This document shows positions 7,518 to 15,533 of a stretch of DNA of 64,000 bases, one piece after another. Made by a program: the position numbers and the translations under genes. The notes beneath the pieces were generated by a model. The model saw only the letters and a list, made by a program, of their open reading frames with translations. It was not told where the DNA came from and did not search any database. Numbering within the stretch: position 1 is the first letter of the stretch; the number at the start of each line of letters is the position of its first letter. Source of the stretch: JBMNEH01 sp050948665 (lineage in GTDB: Bacteria; Bacillota; Clostridia; Christensenellales; UMGS416); assembly GCA_050948665.1 (NCBI GenBank), contig JBMNEH010000001.1:992001-1056000 (forward strand). The letters run 5' to 3'.

Positions 7518-9644
7518 ATGTTCAGAACATTTGAAACGGAAATCGGTGGCAGAACCGTAACCGTTAAGACAGGAAAATTGGCACAGCAAGCGAATGGTTC
7601 CTGTTTGATTCGCTGTGGTGAGACTGTCGTTTTAGTTACAGCCACAGCATCAAAGGCGCCCCGTCCCGGTATGGACTTTTTCCCCTTGACAGTGGATTTC
7701 GAGGCTAAACTTTACTCGGTAGGGCGCATCCCAGGGGGATTCATCAAGCGTGAAGGCCGTCCTCCAGAGAAATATATCTTGGTTAGCCGGTTGATGGATC
7801 GTCCAATTCGCCCTTTGTTCCCCAAAGGTTTCCGAAATGACGTGCAGGTGGTTGCCACTGCTCTCTCTGTGGATCCAGATATTCCTCCAGATATTTATGC
7901 GATGATTGGTTCATCTGTAGCGTTGTCCGTTTCAGACATTCCATTTGCAGGGCCCACTGGCTCTGTAAACGTTGGCCTTGTAGATGGTGAGTATATTATC
8001 AACCCCGATACAGAGCAACGCGAAGTAAGCCGCTTGAATCTGACGGTTTCCGGCACGCGAGATGCCGTTATGATGGTTGAAGCCGGCGCTAATTTTGTAT
8101 CTGAAAATGAAATGTTAGAAGGCATACTCTTTGCTCATGAGGAAATAAAAAAGATTGTTACATTCATCGATGAGATTGTAACCGAGGTCGGCGTGCCAAA
8201 GGGAAATTATCCCATCTTGAAGACTGATCCTACAGTTGCAGATGCTGTAGAACAGTATGCTGGAGACCGTATACGCTGGATTATGCAAACTATCGACTCT
8301 GACGAGCGCACTGCACGTGAGACAGAGGTAAAAGCTGATGTCAACGCTCATTTCGCCGAGATTTATCCCGAAAATCTCAATGACGTAGCAGACGCGATTT
8401 ACGACATTATGAAGCAGGAACTTCGTCGCCGTATTACCGAAGAAGGTGTTCGCCCCGACGGACGTACCAAAACAGAGGTGCGTCCCATTTGGTGTGAAGT
8501 AGGCATACTGCCCCGTACCCATGGCTCTGCGGTGTTCACCCGCGGCCAAACACAGGCACTGTCCATCACAACCTTGGGCCCAATCGCAGAGCAGCAGAAG
8601 TTGGACGACATTTCAGATGAAGAATTCAAGAGGTATATGCATCAATATAATATGCCTCCCTATTCCACTGGCGAAGCCCGACCCTTGCGTTCTCCCGGAC
8701 GGCGAGAAATCGGTCATGGCGCATTGGCGGAGCGGGCGTTGTTGCCTGTAATCCCTGATGAGGAATCTTTCCCCTATGCCATCCGCGTGGTAAGTGAAAT
8801 TCTTTCTTCCAACGGATCTACATCACAAGCCAGTGTTTGCGGATCCACCCTATCATTGATGGATGCCGGTGTGCCGATTAAGGCGCCGGTAGCCGGTGCG
8901 GCGATGGGCCTGATTGAGGATCCTGAGCATGATGATGTGATTATCCTCACAGATATTCTGGGCCTTGAGGATTTCATGGGAGATATGGACTTTAAGGTTG
9001 CTGGTACTGCTGATGGCATTACTGCTATCCAGATGGATATGAAGATCAAGGGAATAGACAAGCGTGTTCTTGAGCGTGCGTTGGAGCAAGCACGTTTGGC
9101 GAGATTGCATATTATTGGCAAGATGCTGGAGACCCTTCCGGAACCCCGCGCTGAGTTGTCAAAGTATGCACCTAAGATCATTTCATTTAATATTGATCCA
9201 GAGAAAATTCGTGAGGTTATTGGCCCAGGAGGGAAGGTTATTAATAAGATTATTGCCGAGACTGGTGTCAAAATCGATATTGAAGATGACGGCCGGGTAT
9301 TCATATCTACTCCGGATGTCGAAGCTTGTGCTCGTGCGCGTGCCGCTATAGAGGCAATCGTAAAAGTAATCCAGGTTGGCGAGGTTTACTTTGGTAAGGT
9401 TCTCAGGTTAATGAACTTCGGTGCCTTTGTAGAGTTGTTGCCAGGTAAGGATGGTATGGTTCATATTTCCAAGCTGGATGATAAGCGAGTCGAGAAGGTA
9501 GAAGATGTGGTTAGTGTCGGTGACTTCATACTCGTAAAGGTAGTCGAAATCGACGATAAGGGTCGCATCAACCTTTCGCGGAAAGGTCTCATTGAGGAAG
9601 AAAGACGCATGAAAGCTGAGCTGGCTGCACAGGCGCAGAGTTAA
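7518..9644 (+). CDS. pnp: Polyribonucleotide nucleotidyltransferase (PNPase)
   Basis: PNPase degrades RNA 3' to 5' by phosphorolysis as a trimer and is a core RNA-turnover enzyme. The 708-residue product has two RNase PH domains. The first includes GRIPGGFIKREGRP, and the second includes VSEILSSNGSTSQASVCG and ALVPVIP-type segments. A KH domain with REVIGPGGKVINKI comes near residue 565, and a C-terminal S1 domain with FGAFVELLPGKDGMVHISKL near 635. ATG 7518 follows a GGGAG site by about ten bases. It has its own strong promoter and is followed by a stable hairpin before the M16 peptidase, the classic pnp-peptidase neighbour. Confidence 0.97.
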   Translation: MFRTFETEIGGRTVTVKTGKLAQQANGSCLIRCGETVVLVTATASKAPRPGMDFFPLTVDFEAKLYSVGRIPGGFIKREGRPPEKYILVSRLMDRPIRPLFPKGFRNDVQVVATALSVDPDIPPDIYAMIGSSVALSVSDIPFAGPTGSVNVGLVDGEYIINPDTEQREVSRLNLTVSGTRDAVMMVEAGANFVSENEMLEGILFAHEEIKKIVTFIDEIVTEVGVPKGNYPILKTDPTVADAVEQYAGDRIRWIMQTIDSDERTARETEVKADVNAHFAEIYPENLNDVADAIYDIMKQELRRRITEEGVRPDGRTKTEVRPIWCEVGILPRTHGSAVFTRGQTQALSITTLGPIAEQQKLDDISDEEFKRYMHQYNMPPYSTGEARPLRSPGRREIGHGALAERALLPVIPDEESFPYAIRVVSEILSSNGSTSQASVCGSTLSLMDAGVPIKAPVAGAAMGLIEDPEHDDVIILTDILGLEDFMGDMDFKVAGTADGITAIQMDMKIKGIDKRVLERALEQARLARLHIIGKMLETLPEPRAELSKYAPKIISFNIDPEKIREVIGPGGKVINKIIAETGVKIDIEDDGRVFISTPDVEACARARAAIEAIVKVIQVGEVYFGKVLRLMNFGAFVELLPGKDGMVHISKLDDKRVEKVEDVVSVGDFILVKVVEIDDKGRINLSRKGLIEEERRMKAELAAQAQS

Positions 9645-9657
9645 TTCGGTTTTAAAA

Positions 9658-9686
9658 GGGCTTCCCGTTGCGAATCGGGAAGCCCC
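9658..9686 (+). terminator. Stem-loop after pnp (weak terminator or processing site)
   Basis: GGGCTTCCCG (9658-9667) pairs perfectly with CGGGAAGCCC (9676-9685). It is followed only by CTTATAAA, so termination may be partial, allowing read-through into the peptidase gene. Confidence 0.65.
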
Positions 9687-9704
9687 TTATAAATGAGGTG
9701 AGAT

Positions 9705-10933
9705 TTGCTACAAAAGACATATAAAAACGGATTGCGATTGGTGAGTGAACAATTGCCGAATTTGCGGAGTGTATGTTTGGGAATCTATATACCAGTAGGT
9801 GCCGCACACGAGTCAGCGGAAGAAAACGGTATGAGTCATCTGCTGGAGCATATGGTTTTCAAGGGCACACAAAAATACTCCGCCAAGGATATCGCCAACC
9901 GTATGGACGAGGTAGGAGGGGTTATTAACGCATATACTACTCGGGAATGTATCTGTTTTTATGCCCGAGTTGAAAAGGGTGAACTACTACGAGCCATGGA
10001 AATTCTTACCGAGATGGCCTTCTGTGCGTCCCTGAGGAAGGAGGATATGGACAGAGAAAAAACTGTTATTTACGAAGAAATCGCCATGAAAGATGATGCG
10101 CCGGATGAGGTGGCGGAAGAGAATCTGTATGCAGCGGTCTTTGGAGAAACAGGTCTCGGTCGTTCTATACTCGGTACCAAAGAAATTCTAGAAGGGGTAA
10201 CTGTTTCTGCCCTCCGTAAGTTCTACACAAAGCATTATCGACCTAATAACATAATTATTGCCGCGGTTGGCAGTTTTGAACAAGAGGTGCTGGATGATCT
10301 TGCATCCCCTTTCGGCGAAGGTGTGATTTCTGAACCACTGTATGCTTACCCGGAGAGAATATATCTTCCCAGAGATAACACCGGGCATATGCTCATAACC
10401 CGGCCCGTAGAACAAGCCTACCAGTTTCTGAGCTTTCCCGGTTTAGCTGCAGGAGATCCAAGACGGTTCGACATGGCGGTTTTAATTACATACTGGGCGG
10501 TGGTTTAAGCTCTCATCTGTTCCAGAGAATCCGTGAAGAACTGGGCCTTGCTTATGTGATTCAAAGCTATCACGAAACATATGCTCACTGTGGATTGCTT
10601 TGTTTGTATGCAGGTATGAGCCGAGAGAATACAGACAACGTAAAGGAGCTGATTCTTCAAGAAACAGAGGTTTTAAGAAAAGGATGTTTTTCCTCAGAAG
10701 AGATATCTCGGGCAATACGACAGACCAGGGGCAACTTTATACTTGCGAGAGAATCTGCCCATGGGCGCATGTTGCGTCTGGCGCGTCAAACAGCCCTGGG
10801 ATTACCATTGGAGAGCGAGGAGGTTCTTCTGCCCCGTATCAATAATGTCAATCAGGACTCGTTGGTGGAGTTAGCGGCACGTTGCCTTAACCAGAAGGAT
10901 ATGTGTAGTTCTGTTGTACTTCCCGAAACATAA
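9705..10933 (+). pseudogene. M16 family zinc peptidase, split by a frameshift
   Basis: The encoded protein is a processing-peptidase-like M16 enzyme (YmxG/MlpA type beside pnp in Firmicutes). The first frame, from a TTG start at 9705 behind GAGGTG, carries the inverted zinc motif HLLEH (near residue 45) and the distal Glu region. It stops at 10508 after LITYWAVV. From about 10484 the next frame reads LNYILGGGLSSHLFQRIREELGLAYVIQS and continues to 10933, which is the expected M16 continuation. One extra A in TTTTAATTAC at 10480-10487 would restore a single protein of about 410 residues. The break could be a true mutation, a base-calling or assembly error, or less likely a programmed -1 slip on the TTA codon. 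The second half has no ribosome site at 10556. Confidence 0.88.
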
Positions 10934-10972
10934 GAGCATCCGAGAGAAAAACCATATTTAATGCGATATAAA

Positions 10973-11002
10973 AACCTCCCGAGACAGATTATCCGGGAGG
11001 TT
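10973..11002. terminator. Bidirectional terminator between the M16 peptidase and lysC
   Basis: AACCTCCCG (10973-10981) pairs with CGGGAGGTT (10994-11002). The plus side is followed by ACTCTTTT. The minus side is followed by a TTTTTATA run, fitting convergent genes. Confidence 0.85.
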
Positions 11003-11017
11003 ACTCTTTTCTTGATT

Positions 11018-12217
11018 TCAACCCAGAGAGAAAGTGTAATGCAGCACCTCTACAGCACGGGGACCTTTCTCAGCAGGAACCAGGCAGGAAATCGTCATGT
11101 GTGAGTCGGCAGTTTGTAAAATGGGGATATCAGCACTTCGAAGTGCTGCAGCAATGCGTGCCATGACCCCGGGTACACCGCGCATCCTGTGCCCTACGCA
11201 TGAGACTTTAGTGCAGGCTTCCAAAACAGAAGTAGAGAAGCCGATTTCTCCGCATAAGGAAACCGCACAAGATAGATTATGTGATTCGATAGTAAAAACT
11301 ACCTTCTCGGGGAAAATATTTATCAAATCAATGCTTATGTGCTGGTCAGCTAATCTGGAAAGCAATTTTTCGATGTTTCCATCCTGTTTTTCGACACAGG
11401 TAAGCTGAGCCCTGTCCTGCATGAGAGTGATGGATGTAATGATATTCCCTGCGTTCTGGGTGGAGTAAAGAGCATCCGCGGCAATACGCGTGCCCGGGTG
11501 GTCTGAAAGAGTGTTGCGAATAAACATGGGTATATTCGCCTGCATAGCAGTCTCTACCGCCCGGGGATGAATCACCGCTGCGCCTTGGTCAGCCAGCTGA
11601 AAAACTTCCGAATAACTTACAGAGGGGAGAACTCTGGCACCTGTCACTACCCGGGGATCGGCAGTCATAATACCATTTACATCTGTATATATTTCAACAC
11701 CTTCTGCCTTCAGTGCGGTTGCAAGGAGAGCGGCTGTATAGTCACTCGCGCCGCGGCCAAGGGTTGTGATATCCCCTTCACGTGTCATTCCCTGGAAGCC
11801 CGCCACTACCGGTATGATTCCGTCTTTAAGAAGGGAAAGGAGCTGTGTTGTGTCCACAAAGAGACAGTCTGCACTGCCGTACCGAGCATCCGTCAGTATT
11901 CCGGCTTGCCCGCCGGTCAATGCTCTGGCCTGGTAGCCGGCTGAAGTTATTTCTCCTGCCATCACGGCGGCGGATATGGTTTCCCCGCAGCTGAGGAGCA
12001 AGTCTTTTTCACGTGGAGGCAGTTGGCTGCAGGATGCGAGCCCCAGGGACAGTAAGGTGTCCGTTGCGTAGGGTGCGCCCTTCCGTCCCATTGCGGAAAC
12101 GACGACCACAAGATCAAGACCGCGCTCTTTCGCCTCAAGGATATGGCGCAGCGCACCCTGTCGGCTTTCCGGTGTGGCCATAGAAGAACCGCCGAATTTC
12201 TGAACCAGTATACTCAT
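11018..12217 (-). CDS. lysC: Aspartate kinase
   Basis: Aspartokinase phosphorylates L-aspartate at the head of lysine, threonine, methionine and diaminopimelate synthesis. The start at 12217 gives MSILVQKFGGSSMA, with the KFGGSS nucleotide motif at residue 7. GRGASDYTAALLA and the Asp-binding VSAMGRKG block follow. Two ACT domains fill the last 150 residues and usually bind lysine or threonine. The 399-residue length fits a monofunctional enzyme. A 71-residue upstream in-frame extension was rejected because GGAGGC lies right before 12217. A possible promoter lies at 12300-12328. No lysine riboswitch fits in the roughly 75-nt leader. It converges on the M16 gene. Confidence 0.95.
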   Translation of the reverse strand: MSILVQKFGGSSMATPESRQGALRHILEAKERGLDLVVVVSAMGRKGAPYATDTLLSLGLASCSQLPPREKDLLLSCGETISAAVMAGEITSAGYQARALTGGQAGILTDARYGSADCLFVDTTQLLSLLKDGIIPVVAGFQGMTREGDITTLGRGASDYTAALLATALKAEGVEIYTDVNGIMTADPRVVTGARVLPSVSYSEVFQLADQGAAVIHPRAVETAMQANIPMFIRNTLSDHPGTRIAADALYSTQNAGNIITSITLMQDRAQLTCVEKQDGNIEKLLSRLADQHISIDLINIFPEKVVFTIESHNLSCAVSLCGEIGFSTSVLEACTKVSCVGHRMRGVPGVMARIAAALRSADIPILQTADSHMTISCLVPAEKGPRAVEVLHYTFSLG

Positions 12218-12299
12218 TTTGCCTCCGTCAGCCCTCGGATGGGTATTTATTTCTCTTTCCGGCAAGGAATTGTTAACCTCGGGAAGAAACCGCCTCACT

Positions 12300-12328
12300 A
12301 TTTTACCACAGACAAGGCGGCATATCCA
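12300..12328 (-). promoter_or_regulatory. Likely lysC promoter with flanking inverted repeat
   Basis: On the minus strand TGGATA (12323-12328), a 17-bp spacer and TAAAAT (12300-12305) with a TGG extended -10. CCGCCT (12290-12295) and AGGCGG (12315-12320) flank the -10 as an inverted repeat, perhaps an operator. Confidence 0.55.
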
Positions 12329-12419
12329 GTGGGTGGGCGGCGAATTTCCGGCGTTTTCCAAACCCAAATAACGGGTGTTTTGGCTGTCAAAGTATTGCGA
12401 CGGGAAGGAGAAAAGATGG

Positions 12420-12431
12420 ATTGTATACAAT
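12420..12431. promoter_or_regulatory. Palindrome ATTGTATACAAT, possible operator
   Basis: A perfect 12-bp palindrome, preceded by GG. A near-identical copy lies exactly 200 bp further on. The form resembles GntR- or LacI-type operators; the regulator is unknown. Confidence 0.35.
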
Positions 12432-12619
12432 GTTGGGGTGAAGACGAGCAGAGCAAAACAGCGGCGCAGAAAGGGGCGAAGGAAGGACAGGGAGGGTGAT
12501 GTGGGGCCGGGCGATGAAAACAGGGCGGAGCAGGAGGCGGCAGTGGGTCGGCGGAGGCAGAATGGTGGCGTGTGTTGGGGCGCTATGGGGGAGCGAGAGA
12601 TTTGGGTGATAAGGCGCGG

Positions 12620-12631
12620 ATTGCATACAAT
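12620..12631. promoter_or_regulatory. Second palindrome-like copy ATTGCATACAAT
   Basis: Differs from the copy at 12420-12431 by one base and shares the preceding GG, with the same 5' context GGATTG. It lies about 690 bp upstream of uxaC. Confidence 0.3.
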
Positions 12632-12701
12632 CTATCCAGTTTAGATATGTATCAGGAAATATGGGGGCGAAAAAGAGGGCGTTGTTGGTGCGGGAGGGAG
12701 G

Positions 12702-13122
12702 TGCTGGAGGCGAAAGGAACAGCGGAGGCTTGAGGACGATACAGGAGGTGCAAGGAGGAACGGAGGCGGGGGGTGGTACTGGAGGCATAAGGAGGAACGG
12801 AGGCGGGAGGGCGATACATGAGGCGTAAGGAGGAAAGGAGCTGGAGGACGATACAGGAGTCGCAAGTAGGAACAGAGGCGGGGGGTGGTACAGGAGGCGC
12901 AAGGAGCGGCGGAGGAAGGAGGACGGTGCGGGCGGGGCGCAAGGAGCAGCGTAGGCGGGAGGGCAATACAGGAGGCGCAAGGAGCGGCGGAGGAAGGAGG
13001 ACGGTGCGGGCGGGGCGCAAGGAGCAGCGTAGGCGGGAGGGCAATACAGGAGGCGCAAGGAGCGGCGGAGGCGGGAGGACGGTGCGGGCGAGGCGCAAGG
13101 AGCGGCGGAGGCGGGAGGGCGG
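12702..13122. repeat. Tandem array of about eleven 37-40 bp purine-rich units
   Basis: Units begin at 12702, 12740, 12777, 12815, 12852, 12889, 12927, 12967, 13005, 13045 and 13083. Each carries a core like GGAGGCGCAAGGAG and ends in a GGA or GGG run. The last six units form three 78-bp dimers (a 38 plus a 40 bp unit), and the first two dimers are nearly identical. The plus strand is almost all G and A, so the array is a polypurine tract. Stop codons are rare in all frames, which produces long spurious reading frames on both strands. There are no unique spacers, so it is not CRISPR. It occupies the gap between lysC and uxaC. Confidence 0.9.
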
Positions 13123-13275
13123 GGGCGCGGTTGCGTGAAGGAGGGCGTTGGATGAGGGGCAGAGGTCGGATGAAGGAGAGTATGAGGCGGAAAGAAGAAG
13201 GGGATCAGGGGGGAGGTCTTCATTGGGGTCATGGGGGCGGGGCGCAGGTCACGGCTATGCAAGGGGCGGGGATTA

Positions 13276-13284
13276 TGGTAGAAT
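13276..13284 (+). promoter_or_regulatory. Extended -10 element for uxaC
   Basis: TGGTAGAAT at 13276-13284 is an extended -10 with no good -35 hexamer. It lies 23 bp before the uxaC start. Confidence 0.45.
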
Positions 13285-13307
13285 GGCGTCAATGAGGAGG
13301 TACCGGA

Positions 13308-14705
13308 ATGGCTTTTATGGATAGGAATTTTCTGCTGGAGACCCCTGCCGCCGTGAGGCTGTTCCGCGATTACGCGGAGCAGGCGCCGATCTTTGATTTT
13401 CACTGCCATCTCTCGCCCAGGGAGATCTGGGAAGATCACAGGTTCGCCGACCTGGCGGAGGCGTGGCTGGGAGGGGATCACTATAAATGGCGGGCGATGC
13501 GGACGCTGGGCGTTCCGGAGGAAAAGGTGACCGGAAAGGCGCCGGGATATGAAAAATTCACGGCATGGGCGGCCTGTGTGCCGAGGCTTATCGGCAACCC
13601 TTTGTATCACTGGACGCACCTGGAGCTGCAGCGGTATTTTGATATATACGAGCCCCTTACCCCCGCCTCGGCGGACCGCATCTGGGAGGAGGCAAACCGG
13701 CGGCTGGCGGCGGAGGATATGGGGGCGCGGGGGCTGATGCTCCGGAGCAATGTAAGGGCGATCTGCACGACGGACGACCCTGTGGATACCCTGGAGTACC
13801 ACAGGCGTTTGGCGGAGGATGACACATTTCCCGTGCGGGTGCTGCCGGCGTGGCGACCGGACAGGGCGCTGCAGATCCATATGCCTACCTTTATCCCGTG
13901 GATACGGAGGATGGAGGAGATCACCGGGCGGAGTATCGACTGTTTTGAGACGCTCTGCGAGGCGCTGACGGAGCGGATGGATCTGTTTCAGGCGCTGGGC
14001 TGCCGGGCAAGCGACCACGGGATGGATACCGTACCCTTCCTGCACGCGACCCGCACCGAGGTCAACGCGGTGTTCCGGAAGGGGCTGGCGGGCGGCGTGA
14101 TGACCGAGGAGGAGACCGACGGCTACCGCACGGCCCTGCTGCAGTTTCTCGGCAGGGAATATGCCCGGCGGGACTGGGTGATGCAGCTGCATTTTTCCAC
14201 CCAGAGGAATAATAACACCAGGATGTTTGAGGCCATCGGACCGGATACCGGCTTTGACAGCATCGGAGACCCACGGGTGGCGAAGCCCCTGGCGCATTTG
14301 CTGGATTCCCTGGCAATTGAGAACGCGCTGCCCCGTACCATACTGTATACGCTGAACCCCAAGGATAATTATGTATTGGGCGCCATGTGCGGCAACTTTA
14401 TGGACGGTTCCTTCCCGGGGAAGGTACAGTTCGGCTCCGCCTGGTGGTTTGCCGACAACCGGGACGGCATGACCGACCAAATGAAAACGCTGGCCAACAC
14501 CGGCGCGCTGTCGGCCTTTGTGGGGATGGTCACGGATTCCCGGTCCTTCCTGTCCTATCCGCGGCATGAGTACTTCCGCAGGATACTCTGCAATCTGCTT
14601 GGCGGATGGGTGGACAGGGGAGAATACCCCGAGGACTGGGAGACACTGGGCGCTGTCGTAGGGGATATCTGCTACGGAAATGCCGCAAGATTTTGCAGGA
14701 TTTAG
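13308..14705 (+). CDS. uxaC: Uronate (glucuronate/galacturonate) isomerase
   Basis: UxaC interconverts D-glucuronate and D-fructuronate, or D-galacturonate and D-tagaturonate, the first step of hexuronate breakdown. The 465-residue product starts MAFMDRNFLLET and has the amidohydrolase-like metal motif FDFHCHLSP near residue 28. WRAMRTLGV, TTDDPVD and FLHATRTEVN-type blocks follow, and MQLHFSTQRNNN near 290. Length is typical. ATG 13308 has GAGGAGG seven bases upstream. No uxaB, uxuA or kdg genes are adjacent, so it stands alone. Its substrate supply could relate to the CE15-like esterase further along. It is the first clearly high-G+C gene of the window. Confidence 0.96.
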   Translation: MAFMDRNFLLETPAAVRLFRDYAEQAPIFDFHCHLSPREIWEDHRFADLAEAWLGGDHYKWRAMRTLGVPEEKVTGKAPGYEKFTAWAACVPRLIGNPLYHWTHLELQRYFDIYEPLTPASADRIWEEANRRLAAEDMGARGLMLRSNVRAICTTDDPVDTLEYHRRLAEDDTFPVRVLPAWRPDRALQIHMPTFIPWIRRMEEITGRSIDCFETLCEALTERMDLFQALGCRASDHGMDTVPFLHATRTEVNAVFRKGLAGGVMTEEETDGYRTALLQFLGREYARRDWVMQLHFSTQRNNNTRMFEAIGPDTGFDSIGDPRVAKPLAHLLDSLAIENALPRTILYTLNPKDNYVLGAMCGNFMDGSFPGKVQFGSAWWFADNRDGMTDQMKTLANTGALSAFVGMVTDSRSFLSYPRHEYFRRILCNLLGGWVDRGEYPEDWETLGAVVGDICYGNAARFCRI

Positions 14706-14720
14706 GAAATTCGTTCGGGT

Positions 14721-14740
14721 CCCCGGCGGAAAAGCCGGGG
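14721..14740 (+). terminator. GC-rich stem after uxaC, weak terminator
   Basis: CCCCGGC (14721-14727) pairs with GCCGGGG (14734-14740) over GGAAAA. No T run follows, so it may act poorly as an intrinsic terminator. Confidence 0.4.
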
Positions 14741-14821
14741 AATTCCCCGTTATTATGGGGCGGCTCCGGAAAAGCGGCGAAGGGGAATGAGAAATATACG
14801 AATAAATAATAACTTACCGGG

Positions 14822-14849
14822 TTGAATGTACAGGTATTTGATGTATAAT
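14822..14849 (+). promoter_or_regulatory. Promoter of the purine operon
   Basis: TTGAAT (14822-14827), a 16-bp spacer and TATAAT (14844-14849), 28 bp before purE. The leader is too short for a purine riboswitch, and none was seen. Confidence 0.75.
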
Positions 14850-14877
14850 AGAGGGCAGGAAATCCGAGGAGGAATGC

Positions 14878-15390
14878 ATGAGGAAGGTCGGGATCATCAT
14901 GGGCAGCCAGAGCGACTGCCCGGCGCTGGAGCCGGCGATGGAAACACTCCGTCAGCTTGAGGTACCTTTTACGGTCCGTATCCTTTCAGCCCACCGCACA
15001 CCCGGCGAGGCCGCGGCTTTCGCCGCGGGCGGGGCGGCGGCGGGATACGGCGTTTTTATCTGCGCCGCGGGAATGGCGGCCCACCTCGCGGGGGCCTTCG
15101 CCGCGAACACAGTGCTGCCGGTCATCGGCGTGCCGATGAAATCCGGGGCGCTGGAGGGAATGGACGCCCTGCTTTCCACGGTGATGATGCCCCCCGGTAT
15201 CCCCGTGGCGACGGTAGGGATCAACGGCGCGAAAAACGCGGCGCTGCTTGCCGCGGAGATCCTGGCGATCCATGAGCCGGAGCTGACGGGAAAGCTGCTG
15301 GAGATGCGGTCCTCACAGGCGGCGGAGGCCGCCGCGAGGGACCGGGCGGCACAGGAAAAATACCGGGGGAACGTGAGGGAAGACGGATAA
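14878..15390 (+). CDS. purE: N5-carboxyaminoimidazole ribonucleotide mutase
   Basis: PurE class I moves the carboxyl group of N5-CAIR to form CAIR in purine synthesis. MRKVGIIMGSQSDCPAL at the N terminus and SAHRTPGE near residue 40 are the substrate-binding blocks. GVPMKSGALEGMDALLS and MPPGIPVATVGING follow. At 170 residues it is normal for the family. GAGGAGGA precedes the ATG. It opens the purine cluster. A purK partner was not found in this window, so N5-CAIR supply must come from elsewhere. Confidence 0.96.
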   Translation: MRKVGIIMGSQSDCPALEPAMETLRQLEVPFTVRILSAHRTPGEAAAFAAGGAAAGYGVFICAAGMAAHLAGAFAANTVLPVIGVPMKSGALEGMDALLSTVMMPPGIPVATVGINGAKNAALLAAEILAIHEPELTGKLLEMRSSQAAEAAARDRAAQEKYRGNVREDG

Positions 15391-15533
15391 GGGGGCAGGG
15401 CTCCGAAAGGACGGGGCGGAGAGGAACCGGACCGCGAAGGACGCCGCGCCGGCCGCCGTATCCCGCGGGGAGGCCGGGGAGGGACCGCCGCGCCTCGTGG
15501 GCGGGAAAAAAGGTATCGGGAAAATTCTCATCA

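Noticed and set aside
10480..10487. Programmed -1 frameshift in the M16 gene
   Set aside because: The site does not form an X XXY YYZ heptamer and no stimulator stem is obvious; mutation or sequence error is simpler, though kept open in the finding.
12218..12300. Lysine riboswitch before lysC
   Set aside because: The leader is only about 75 nt, far shorter than the known aptamer, and lacks its motifs.
12702..13122. CRISPR array
   Set aside because: Units are contiguous and diverged along their whole length, with no unique spacers and no cas genes.
12387..14567. Minus-strand frame of 726 codons across the repeat array and uxaC
   Set aside because: Its right part is the exact antisense of uxaC and its left part is low-complexity repeat translation rich in Pro, Ala, Leu and Arg. 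No ribosome site or family match.
14850..14877. Purine riboswitch before purE
   Set aside because: Only about 28 nt separate the promoter and the start codon.
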